NCBI RefSeq assembly: GCF_019599545.1
Contig: NZ_JAIEZV010000006.1
Location: 1 to 64,000 of the forward strand
DNA length: 64,000 bases
Origin: Halobacillus sp. Nhm2S1
GTDB taxonomy: Bacteria > Bacillota > Bacilli > Bacillales > Halobacillaceae
Direction: 5' to 3'
Shown: positions 15,590 to 22,781 of the stretch, in pieces
How positions within the stretch are numbered: the first letter of the stretch is position 1
How the letters are laid out: the number at the start of each line of letters is the position of its first letter
Notes under the pieces: model-generated
What the model was told of the DNA's origin: nothing
Seen by the model: only the letters and a program-made list of their open reading frames with translations
Databases searched by the model: none
Made by a program: the position numbers and the translations under genes

Positions 15590-15600
15590 TCCATGAAAAT

Positions 15601-15634
15601 AAAAGGCGGATCTTTTTTAGGATTCGCCTTTTTC
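15601..15634 (+). terminator. Terminator of the mini-lipoprotein gene
   Basis: AAGGCGGATC pairs imperfectly with GATTCGCCTT and is followed by TTTT. Confidence 0.75.
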
Positions 15635-16124
15635 ATTTGATTCTCCATTTTGTTTTCACTTGCTGGCGCGGAGACGGATTGGCTTCAAGTGAAGATGAAC
15701 AATTCGGGCAGATGATGGCTTGCGTCGGAATCGGCATACAGCAATACGGGCACTCTTTTTTTGTCATCCCATGCAGAGGGTGCTGATGAGGTTTTTTCCA
15801 GCGGTTGATTTGGCGGACGACGAGAAAAACCGCGAACAAAATGATGATAAAACGGACAGAAGCCGTAACAAAAAGACCATAATTAATGGTAGCGGCTCCT
15901 GCTTCTTTAGCAGCCGTCAGCGAAGGATAGACCGTTCCATCCAGACTGAGGAACATGTTCTCAAAATTCATCCTTGTGTACAAAACACCTACTGGCGGAA
16001 GCAAAATATCAGTTACAAGTGAATCAATAAATCCACTGAAAGCGGCTCCCAGGACCATTCCGACTCCCATATCGACGGCACTTCCACGCACGGTGAACTG
16101 TTTGAACTCATGCAACAATCCCAA
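15633..16124 (-). CDS. mscL: Large-conductance mechanosensitive channel MscL with C-terminal zinc ribbon
   Basis: Osmotic safety valve of the membrane. Residues 1-105 are typical MscL: EFKQFTVRGSAVDMGVG, the Gly/Ala-rich pore helix, the periplasmic loop with a Tyr-Pro-Ser-Leu segment and the second helix IIILFAVFLVVRQINRW. Instead of the usual C-terminal helical bundle, the protein continues with a rubredoxin-like zinc ribbon, CPYC...CPNC (about 125-141), then a basic tail, for 163 aa in total (a typical MscL has about 130-150). The start is TTG with GGAGG 8 nt upstream. A strong hypo-osmotic response fits a halotolerant host. The zinc-ribbon extension is discussed in the findings. Confidence 0.85.
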   Translation of the reverse strand: MGLLHEFKQFTVRGSAVDMGVGMVLGAAFSGFIDSLVTDILLPPVGVLYTRMNFENMFLSLDGTVYPSLTAAKEAGAATINYGLFVTASVRFIIILFAVFLVVRQINRWKKPHQHPLHGMTKKECPYCCMPIPTQAIICPNCSSSLEANPSPRQQVKTKWRIK

Positions 16125-16193
16125 ACCAGGCTCCTCCTCTCACCCATCATCCTATGAGCGAAAAGGACAAACTATGATTCAGAAGGAAAACCT

Positions 16194-16208
16194 CCATACC
16201 TGGCACCA
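16194..16208. repeat. CATACCTGGCACCAT, variant of the dispersed repeat
   Basis: A single CATACCTGGCACCAT word between mscL and nifS (spacer 16125-16330). It shares ACCTGGCAC with copy A at 4016-4024, but without a clear inverted partner. Nothing else is seen in this spacer. Confidence 0.35.
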
Positions 16209-16330
16209 TTTTCCCTCAATTTTTTCCAAATAGACATTTCCTTTCTGGTCGTACCGCTACGTAAAAGAATCGCTTTGCACCCCTATTCAATAGTTCGCTG
16301 ACATGTGCAAATGAAGGTCCTGACATACAG

Positions 16331-17449
16331 TTACCGAGCCACGGATGGCTTAAGAATTTCATTTAGAAACAGGGCAAGTTTCTCCACCTGTTCTTCTGTT
16401 TGATGGTGACTAAAAGAAACACGAATAAAAGACTTGGCTACTTCTGCATCATAACCCATCGCGAGCAATGTACCCGGAGGTTCGTGGTTGCCGGCGCTGC
16501 AGGCGCTACCCGTGGAAAAATGAAAATCACGCCGATTCCCTTCAAGCATCGCCCATTGCCCTTCCATCTCAGGTAGAAGCAGTCCGATAATCGGCACAGC
16601 ACCATCTGCTGTGTCTCCGACGACCTTCCACTCCCCTGCTCTCAAAAACACCCTTTTCAATGCGAAAATTTCCGACTTGATCCTATGCCTTTCTTTCACC
16701 ATTTTTTCAGCAGCGACCGTAAACCCCGCAATCCCTGGTGTGTTGACCGTCCCCGCTCTGACTCCCCCTTCATGCGTCCCCCCCGGAGTTTTCGGATGAA
16801 ATGAAAGTGACGGGCGTATGTAAACGACTCCTACCCCTTTCGGTCCATAAACCTTGTGTGAACTAATGGATAGACTATCGACATAAGGAGCTACTTCCTC
16901 CACCGGTATTTTTCCAAACGACTGAACACAATCACTGTGAAAAAGGATCCCAGACGTGCGGCAAACATCTGATAGCTGGCGAATCGGCTGCACCGATCCA
17001 ATATCAGAATTCACGTGATGAACCGCCAAAAGGACAGTATCCTCTTGGATCGCTTTTTTAACATCTTCCACATTGACGATTCCCACTTCATTCAGAGGCA
17101 CCCTTGTTACCTTATAACCTTCTTCCTCGTATTTATAAATGAGATTCCGCACAGAAGAATGCTCAGCATCTGTCGTAATGATATGCCTCCCTTTCCCTGC
17201 TTTCAATAGAGCATCGATGGCAAGTTCATTACTTTCCGTACCTCCGCTTGTAAAGTAAACCCCTTCCTGACCAATTCCCAGTAGCCCTGCCATTGTATTC
17301 CGGCATTGTTCTAACAAAGCATGAGCTTTTGTTCCGGGATCGTGTAAACTTTTCGTATTTGCAAAATAGTGACGAGCTGCATGGTTGTATGCCTCGAGCG
17401 CATCCTCATCCACCGGGCATGTAGCCGCATAATCAAAATATCCTTCCAC
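16331..17449 (-). CDS. nifS: Cysteine desulfurase NifS (NAD-biosynthesis type)
   Basis: 372-aa PLP enzyme that takes sulfur from cysteine, here probably to build the [4Fe-4S] cluster of NadA. The PLP Lys is in SISSHKVYGPKG (about 200), the His of the internal aldimine stack is in TTDAEHSSV, and the reactive Cys is in STGSACSAG. The start is GTG 17449 behind AAAGGGGAG; the reading frame upstream is open but has no site. It is divergent from nadB, exactly as in Bacillus subtilis, where nifS supplies NadA. A niaR/nadR repressor gene does not follow it here. Confidence 0.88.
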   Translation of the reverse strand: MEGYFDYAATCPVDEDALEAYNHAARHYFANTKSLHDPGTKAHALLEQCRNTMAGLLGIGQEGVYFTSGGTESNELAIDALLKAGKGRHIITTDAEHSSVRNLIYKYEEEGYKVTRVPLNEVGIVNVEDVKKAIQEDTVLLAVHHVNSDIGSVQPIRQLSDVCRTSGILFHSDCVQSFGKIPVEEVAPYVDSLSISSHKVYGPKGVGVVYIRPSLSFHPKTPGGTHEGGVRAGTVNTPGIAGFTVAAEKMVKERHRIKSEIFALKRVFLRAGEWKVVGDTADGAVPIIGLLLPEMEGQWAMLEGNRRDFHFSTGSACSAGNHEPPGTLLAMGYDAEVAKSFIRVSFSHHQTEEQVEKLALFLNEILKPSVAR

Positions 17450-17499
17450 ATTCTTCTCCCCTTTTTGATCCAAATCTCTTGTCAATAGTTTAACAGTGT

Positions 17500-17533
17500 G
17501 TAAATATAAGTGTAAATACACATGTATATTTAC
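17500..17533. promoter_or_regulatory. Nested palindromic operator between nifS and nadB
   Basis: Outer arms GTAAATATA (17500-17508) and TATATTTAC (17525-17533) enclose an inner GTGTAAATACAC (17510-17521). The site overlaps the -10 region expected for nadB (a TTGTCA -35 lies at 17480-17485) and the nifS upstream region. A niacin-responsive repressor of the NiaR type is the likely ligand, since that protein controls this locus in Bacillus; the site itself is seen, the regulator is inferred. Confidence 0.6.
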
Positions 17534-17546
17534 GGAGGTTAAATTC

Positions 17547-19112
17547 ATGGTTCGAAACACAGACATCATCATCATCGGTACTGGCGTAGCTGCCTTACAA
17601 CTCGCCCGGCAAACCGCTACGGACAAAAATGTGATTCTTCTCACAAAGTCATCGATCGGCCATGGAAATTCCCGTTTAGCTCAAGGAGGAATTGCTGCAG
17701 CTATCGGCGACAGGGATCACCCTTTTTATCACTTCATCGATTCGGTCATCGCGGGTCGTTCGATGAACAACCATCAAGCTACGCTTATGATGACAAAGGA
17801 AGCTCCTCAAATCATCAGAGAGCTCGAAATGGAAGGTTGCGGCTTTGATTATGAAGAAAACGGCACCCTTGCTCTCGGAAAAGAAGGCGCCCATACACAA
17901 AACCGCATCATCCACGGGGGTGGTGATCAAACGGGAAAAGTTCTTATGGATTACTTGATGCGATCCCTTCCCCCACATGTCCATGTTCTTGAAAACCATT
18001 ATGTATTTGATTTGTTAACAAATGATGATGGCCGCTGTTTCGGAGTGAAAAGCAAACATGCTTCAGGTGTTTATGAATTCCACGCCCCTCATACTGTTCT
18101 TGCGACAGGAGGATGCGGACAATTGTATGCCTCCACATCCAATGCCTCTTCTGTCACAGGTGATGGGATGGCCCTCGCGTATCAGGCTGGAGCGGAACTT
18201 ACAGACATGGAATTTATTCAGTTCCATCCCACCCTTTTGTACATACAAGAAAAGCCGGTGGGGCTGATCTCTGAAGCGGTGCGCGGTGAAGGAGCCGTGC
18301 TAATTGATGAGATGGGAACACCAATCATGGAAAACGTTCACCCTCTCAGAGATCTGGCACCAAGGCACGTGGTCTCTCAAACGATTTATCAAAAAAGGAA
18401 AAACGGTGAAAACGTCTATTTGGATATACGTGCTGTAAACCATTTTGAACAAAGGTTTCCCCATATCACAAACCTATGCCTGCAGCATGGAGTAGATTTA
18501 AGAAAAGGACGAATTCCAGTAGCCCCCGGCTGTCATTTTTCTATGGGCGGCGTGAAGACGGACATGGTTGGGAAATCCACGGTTGAAGGCTTGTATGCGA
18601 TTGGAGAAGTCGCTTGTACAGGTGTGCACGGAGCAAATCGACTGGCAAGCAACTCCCTCCTCGAAGGACTCGTATACGGAAAAAGGCTGGCGAAACATCT
18701 TCAAGACTGCACGGAGCCTTTTTTACGACCAAAAGAAACAAACGAGAAAAGGAAGCCCTGTCCTTTTCCCCTTCCTTCAAAAACCGAAATCCAGGAACGA
18801 ATGATGGAAAACGTCGGTATTGTGAGGGATAGGCCAAAATTAGTCAGTCATCTGCAGTGGTTGGAATCGTTCGTCCAACCGTCTGAATGGAAAGAGTATG
18901 ACTTAAGTATGCTCACATACGAGCAAATGACGAAAATGTTCATGCTGCAAACATGCTGGCTGATCACTCAATCAGCCCTTGAGCGTGAAGAAAGCCGTGG
19001 AGGTCATTATCACAGCGATTTTCCTGAAGAACAATTGGAATGGCAGAACAAACAAATCATCAGACAAAAAACATTAGAAATGAGGGAAGTCCATGAATTC
19101 ATGGAGACGTAA
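17547..19112 (+). CDS. nadB: L-aspartate oxidase NadB
   Basis: FAD enzyme (521 aa) oxidising L-aspartate to iminoaspartate, the first step of de novo NAD synthesis. It shows the FAD-binding IIGTGVAAL (about 9-17), GNSRLAQGGIAAAIG, the substrate-loop EGAHTQNRIIH, GGCGQLY and the C-terminal HGANRLASNSLLEGLVYG FAD motif. It is homologous to succinate dehydrogenase flavoproteins but carries NadB-specific residues. The start at 17547 has GGAGG 8 nt upstream. It is first of the nadB-nadC-nadA operon and overlaps nadC by 20 nt. Confidence 0.93.
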   Translation: MVRNTDIIIIGTGVAALQLARQTATDKNVILLTKSSIGHGNSRLAQGGIAAAIGDRDHPFYHFIDSVIAGRSMNNHQATLMMTKEAPQIIRELEMEGCGFDYEENGTLALGKEGAHTQNRIIHGGGDQTGKVLMDYLMRSLPPHVHVLENHYVFDLLTNDDGRCFGVKSKHASGVYEFHAPHTVLATGGCGQLYASTSNASSVTGDGMALAYQAGAELTDMEFIQFHPTLLYIQEKPVGLISEAVRGEGAVLIDEMGTPIMENVHPLRDLAPRHVVSQTIYQKRKNGENVYLDIRAVNHFEQRFPHITNLCLQHGVDLRKGRIPVAPGCHFSMGGVKTDMVGKSTVEGLYAIGEVACTGVHGANRLASNSLLEGLVYGKRLAKHLQDCTEPFLRPKETNEKRKPCPFPLPSKTEIQERMMENVGIVRDRPKLVSHLQWLESFVQPSEWKEYDLSMLTYEQMTKMFMLQTCWLITQSALEREESRGGHYHSDFPEEQLEWQNKQIIRQKTLEMREVHEFMET

Positions 19113-19944
19113 ACAACAGTTAGAAGCCTTTTTCGCGGAAGATATCGGGGAGCAAGATTACAGCACCGACTTGTTATTTCCGAAAGATCACCACGGAAGA
19201 CTGACCTTTACATCTAAAGCAGAAGGCATTTTTTGCGGGGGTGAGATCATTACTGATGGCTATCAGCTGCTGGACCCTTCCATTACCGTCGAACACTACA
19301 TCGAAGATGGAGAATGGATGTGCGCAGGAGACGCGATCGCCACCATTGATGGCCCCGTTCGAGAGCTTTTAAAAGGAGAACGCGTCATTCTCAACCTCAT
19401 TCAACGGATGAGTGGGATCGCTACGATGACGAAGAAAGCCATGGAAGCCTTGAATGATGAAAACATCAGGATTTGTGACACTCGTAAAACCACCCCCGGA
19501 TTGCGCTCATTTGAAAAGTATGCCGTGCGGACTGGCGGAGGTTTCAACCACCGCTTCGGGCTTTACGATGCCGTTATGCTGAAAGATAATCACATTTCAT
19601 TCTTTGGTTCGGTACGAGAAGCGATCACTCAAGCGAAAGCGGCAGTCGGTCATACCGTCAAAATTGAAGTGGAAACAGAAACGGAGAGTCAGGTAGTCGA
19701 GGCTGTAGAAGCGGGTGCTGACATTATCATGTTCGATAACCGGACACCAAATGAAATCAAGCATCTCGCCACATTGGTACCTTCTTCGATCACGACAGAG
19801 GCCTCTGGAGGAATCACGCTCGAAAGCCTACCTGATTACCGCGGTCTTAAGATTGACTATATCTCCCTCGGATTATTGACCCATTCTGCAAAAGCCCTTG
19901 ATATTAGCGCCCGTGTAGCCACAACAAAGGAGGAAGTACGATGA
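19093..19944 (+). CDS. nadC: Quinolinate phosphoribosyltransferase NadC
   Basis: 283-aa enzyme that joins quinolinate and PRPP to give nicotinate mononucleotide. The N-terminal [14 protein letters not shown], the active-site [10 protein letters not shown] (about 134-143), [15 protein letters not shown], and the C-terminal [11 protein letters not shown] and EASGGITLE segments are all canonical. GAGGG precedes the ATG, which lies inside the end of nadB. It overlaps nadA by 4 nt (ATGA). Confidence 0.93.
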   Translation: MNSWRRKQQLEAFFAEDIGEQDYSTDLLFPKDHHGRLTFTSKAEGIFCGGEIITDGYQLLDPSITVEHYIEDGEWMCAGDAIATIDGPVRELLKGERVILNLIQRMSGIATMTKKAMEALNDENIRICDTRKTTPGLRSFEKYAVRTGGGFNHRFGLYDAVMLKDNHISFFGSVREAITQAKAAVGHTVKIEVETETESQVVEAVEAGADIIMFDNRTPNEIKHLATLVPSSITTEASGGITLESLPDYRGLKIDYISLGLLTHSAKALDISARVATTKEEVR

Positions 19945-21041
19945 ACCTTTTTGAAACGATTGAACAGAATACATTACCTGACCGGTATAAGACGATGGAA
20001 ACCACGGACCTCGAAGAGAAAGTACTCCAAGTAAAGAGAGAAATGGGAGAGAAACTTTTCTTACCTGGTCACCATTACCAAAAAGATGAAGTCATACAAT
20101 TTGCCGATGCTCGCGGGGATTCTTTAAAACTCGCACAACTTTCCGCGTCCCAACAAAAAGCTGAGGCTATCGTATTTTGCGGCGTTCATTTCATGGCAGA
20201 GACAGCAGACATCTTGACGCGGGAGGACCAGCACGTCTACCTTCCTGATATGCGCGCAGGTTGTTCGATGGCAGATATGGCGAACATCCAACAGACGGAG
20301 AGATCCTGGGGGCGTCTCATGGAACTTTTCGATGAGACCATCCTGCCACTGACCTATGTGAATTCAACGGCAGCCATCAAGGCTTTCGTAGGAAAGCATG
20401 GCGGAGCCACTGTCACTTCTTCTAATGCTGCAGATATGTTGCAGTGGGCGTTTTCTCAGAAAGAACGGATTCTTTTTCTTCCCGATCAACATTTAGGACG
20501 GAATACCGCGTATGACCTCGGCATCCCGCTCGATCAAATGGCTGTTTGGGATCCGATTGTAGAAGAATTGTTATATGACGGACCTTTGGAAGCCGTCAAA
20601 GTGATTCTATGGAAAGGACACTGCTCTGTTCATGAGAATTTCAGGGTCGCCAATGTTGAACAAGTTCGTGCGGACCACCCAAACATGAAAATTATTGTCC
20701 ACCCCGAATGCAGTCGTGAAGTCGTGGAACTTTCCGATCTCTCAGGATCAACGAACGCCATCATTCAGGCGATCGAAAACGCTCCACCCGGAAGCGAATG
20801 GGCCATCGGCACGGAAATGAACCTCGTCAAGCGCATCATTCAGGAACACCCAGACCAGCACATCATTTCATTGAACCCGAGGATGTGCCCATGTCTCACG
20901 ATGAACCGGATCGACCTTCCCCATCTGGCCTGGTCACTTGAATCGATAGCGGAAGGTCAGCCACAGAACTTGATACGGGTCGAGTCTTCCGTAGCTTCTG
21001 ACGCGCGAAAAGCATTGGATCGAATGTTGGTCCGGGCGTGA
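19941..21041 (+). CDS. nadA: Quinolinate synthase NadA
   Basis: 366-aa [4Fe-4S] enzyme condensing iminoaspartate with dihydroxyacetone phosphate to quinolinate. The cluster ligands are visible as Cys in RAGCSMADM (about 109), GHCSVHENF (about 229) and RMCPCLTMN (about 316-318), the arrangement of the long Bacillus-type Nad[11 protein letters not shown] and [11 protein letters not shown] contribute to the active site. AAGGAGG precedes the start. Its cluster is presumably supplied by NifS encoded divergently. Confidence 0.93.
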   Translation: MNLFETIEQNTLPDRYKTMETTDLEEKVLQVKREMGEKLFLPGHHYQKDEVIQFADARGDSLKLAQLSASQQKAEAIVFCGVHFMAETADILTREDQHVYLPDMRAGCSMADMANIQQTERSWGRLMELFDETILPLTYVNSTAAIKAFVGKHGGATVTSSNAADMLQWAFSQKERILFLPDQHLGRNTAYDLGIPLDQMAVWDPIVEELLYDGPLEAVKVILWKGHCSVHENFRVANVEQVRADHPNMKIIVHPECSREVVELSDLSGSTNAIIQAIENAPPGSEWAIGTEMNLVKRIIQEHPDQHIISLNPRMCPCLTMNRIDLPHLAWSLESIAEGQPQNLIRVESSVASDARKALDRMLVRA

Positions 21042-21049
21042 ACGAGTGA

Positions 21050-21176
21050 TGAAAGTGCCCTATTGGACAGGAAAAGTGACTTAACAGTGAGTGAAAGCGC
21101 CCTGACTTTTACGAAAGTGACTTAACGCGGGTTCAAAGTGCCCTAACGCACGTGGAAAGTGACTTAACGTTATTTT
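21050..21176. repeat. Six-unit tandem repeat with 21-bp period
   Basis: Units begin at about 21052, 21073, 21094, 21114, 21135 and 21156. Odd units read AAAGTGCCCTAACG-like (unit 3 AAAGCGCCCTGACT) and even units AAAGTGACTTAAC-like, so it is equally a ~42-bp dimer repeated three times. The intervening ~8 bp vary. It starts 9 bp after the nadA stop and ends just before the sspH promoter. It contains no ORF and no hairpin. Confidence 0.85.
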
Positions 21177-21181
21177 AAGGA

Positions 21182-21211
21182 GAATACCACAGCCCATTCT
21201 TGAGAATATTA
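21182..21211 (+). promoter_or_regulatory. Sigma-G-like promoter of sspH
   Basis: GAATA (21182-21186), an 18-bp spacer and AATATTA (21205-21211) match the sigma-G consensus (GHATR and CATNHTA) at all and 6/7 positions. Expression in the forespore is what the family needs. Confidence 0.6.
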
Positions 21212-21235
21212 CGTTTAAAAGGAGGGGTTGTTGAG

Positions 21236-21418
21236 ATGAACAAAGAACGCGCAAAAGAAATCTTCAAATCTGAAGACATGATTCCGGTCATGCACGAAGA
21301 CCGTGAAATTTACATCGAAGAGGTTATTGAACGTAATGAAATGGCGCGCATTCACCCGACAGATCAGCCGAATATCGTTCAAAAGGTTCCATTATACGAA
21401 TTGAAAGAACAAGAATAG
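21236..21418 (+). CDS. sspH: H-type small acid-soluble spore protein
   Basis: 60-aa SASP of the H type, which coats or protects forespore components. MNKERAKEIFKSEDMIPV matches the family start, followed by YIEEVIERNEMARIHPTD. AAAGGAGGGG is 8 nt before ATG 21236. The upstream sigma-G-like promoter and downstream terminator make it a monocistronic forespore gene. Its presence is direct evidence that the organism forms endospores. Confidence 0.85.
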   Translation: MNKERAKEIFKSEDMIPVMHEDREIYIEEVIERNEMARIHPTDQPNIVQKVPLYELKEQE

Positions 21419-21421
21419 GTC

Positions 21422-21455
21422 AGAAGCCGCACTCACTACTGAGGCGGCTTTTCTT
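21422..21455 (+). terminator. Terminator of sspH
   Basis: AAGCCGC (21424-21430) and GCGGCTT (21444-21450) followed by TTCTTT. Confidence 0.8.
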
Positions 21456-21533
21456 TATAAGGTGTGTACATCCTTCGCTTCTTGCGCAATAATGGAAATA
21501 TAAGGAATGAAAATGACATAGTAGGAGGATTAT

Positions 21534-22013
21534 ATGAGGAAGTTATTGTGGGTAGCATGCCTGATCTTTATAGTCGCTTGTTCTGAAGGTGAAACAGAAG
21601 AACCCTACACGGTTGAAGATGCGGAAAAAGATGGACATGTGATTGTTGAACATCAATCCGAACAATTTGATCAAATAAAAAATGGGGCATTGGAAGTTGA
21701 AAACATTAAAAAATTGGCCGCTTTTATTAACAACGTAGAGCAAGGAAGAGAAGACGAAATCGATGTCTCCATCTTCAATCCTGATGGCTCCCATTATCAA
21801 AACTCCTTCTCCTACAATGGAGAGGCCATCCGTTTCATCAACAATTATGGAGCGTATCCGTCTTCTCCTACTGGCACTTTCGATTGTGAATACGTGACTC
21901 TCCGCGGACCTATGGTGTATGTGAGCAACTGTCAATCAGAGGAAGGGAAAGATCTCTCCACTCTGCTAAGCTTTGTGGGGACCGAAGAAGCATTCAGAGA
22001 AGCTGTGAATTAA
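21534..22013 (+). CDS. Lipoprotein, DUF4362-like
   Basis: 159-aa precursor with a lipoprotein signal (MRKLLWVACLIFIVAC, Cys 16). The mature part carries AEKDGHVIVEHQSEQFDQIKN and later NNVEQGREDEIDVSIFNPDG, a pattern like DUF4362 (small extracytoplasmic proteins of unknown role in Bacillales). Two further Cys (about 118 and 134) may form a disulfide. AGGAGG precedes the ATG. It is monocistronic with a strong terminator. Confidence 0.65.
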   Translation: MRKLLWVACLIFIVACSEGETEEPYTVEDAEKDGHVIVEHQSEQFDQIKNGALEVENIKKLAAFINNVEQGREDEIDVSIFNPDGSHYQNSFSYNGEAIRFINNYGAYPSSPTGTFDCEYVTLRGPMVYVSNCQSEEGKDLSTLLSFVGTEEAFREAVN

Positions 22014-22053
22014 AAAACCCGGACCATGTGATTAAACATGATCCGGGTTTTCT
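22011..22053. terminator. Bidirectional terminator
   Basis: AAAACCCGGACCATGT and ACATGATCCGGGTTTT form a long stem between the lipoprotein gene and the converging YvbH-like gene. Confidence 0.88.
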
Positions 22054-22668
22054 TTAATTCTGAATATACTTCTCAAACACATCAGCAAAGTCTTTGCGGG
22101 TATTCTCTTTGTACTTTTGTGTAAACCAATCATACGCAAAGGAAGCCGCTTCACTGAATTCTTTCGATATATCATTTTCATGGAACCGGTTGTCATGAAT
22201 AAGATCCTGCGCCATGCCGATGCTGTCTTTCGCAAAAGCAGCCTGTCGCTGATTTTCCTCCTGGATTTGAGAAATAGACACTAGAGATTTATACAAGTCC
22301 GCAATCGCTTCTCCTTCATCCTTGGCGATATCAATGCTCATATACTGATCGCCAATGTAAAACTTGATTTCTAAATCCAAATCGATCGTCCCTGCCGTTT
22401 CTACCGAGACATTTCGAATGAGGTGCTGATAATAATCATAGCGGTAGATGTTGCGTTTACTACTTGTCGCTTTGTCACCATCCAGGTGAATGAGCGCACG
22501 GTTGGTAAAGCAGTACTCATCACTTTTGGATTTAATTAGAAAATGAATCTTTTCTCCATCCTCTGTCAGGACAAAATCATCAGACTGCGTCTTATCAAAA
22601 TCTTCTTTTCTGATGATCTTTCCAATGTCACTTAAGCCTAATGCATCACTCGCCATTTTCTTAAACAT
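22054..22668 (-). CDS. YvbH-like bacterial PH-domain protein
   Basis: 204-aa cytoplasmic protein. An N-terminal bacterial pleckstrin-homology domain (about 1-125; MASDALGLSDIGKII, then EKIHFLIKSKSDEYCFTNRALIHLDG) is followed by a helical C-terminal oligomerisation region (about 140-203). Length and sequence resemble Bacillus YvbH closely. Such PH domains self-assemble into rings; the cellular role is unknown. GAGGTAGATCC precedes the ATG. Confidence 0.75.
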   Translation of the reverse strand: MFKKMASDALGLSDIGKIIRKEDFDKTQSDDFVLTEDGEKIHFLIKSKSDEYCFTNRALIHLDGDKATSSKRNIYRYDYYQHLIRNVSVETAGTIDLDLEIKFYIGDQYMSIDIAKDEGEAIADLYKSLVSISQIQEENQRQAAFAKDSIGMAQDLIHDNRFHENDISKEFSEAASFAYDWFTQKYKENTRKDFADVFEKYIQN

Positions 22669-22739
22669 GGATCTACCTCCTGAATAATCGTATTCGTTGT
22701 TTACTTCGATATCTCAGACACAAATCCTCTCGCTGAAAA

Positions 22740-22773
22740 TAGAAAAGCTGGAGCCTAAGATGCCCCAGCTTTC
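22740..22773 (-). terminator. Terminator of ileS
   Basis: AAAGCTGG/CCAGCTTT arms with a T-rich tail on the minus strand, just after the ileS stop. Confidence 0.8.
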
Positions 22774-22781
22774 CCTCTCGT

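Noticed and set aside
21050-21176. CRISPR array
   Set aside because: Repeats are only ~13 bp with ~8-bp variable parts, alternate between two forms and have no cas genes; period 21 bp is far too short.
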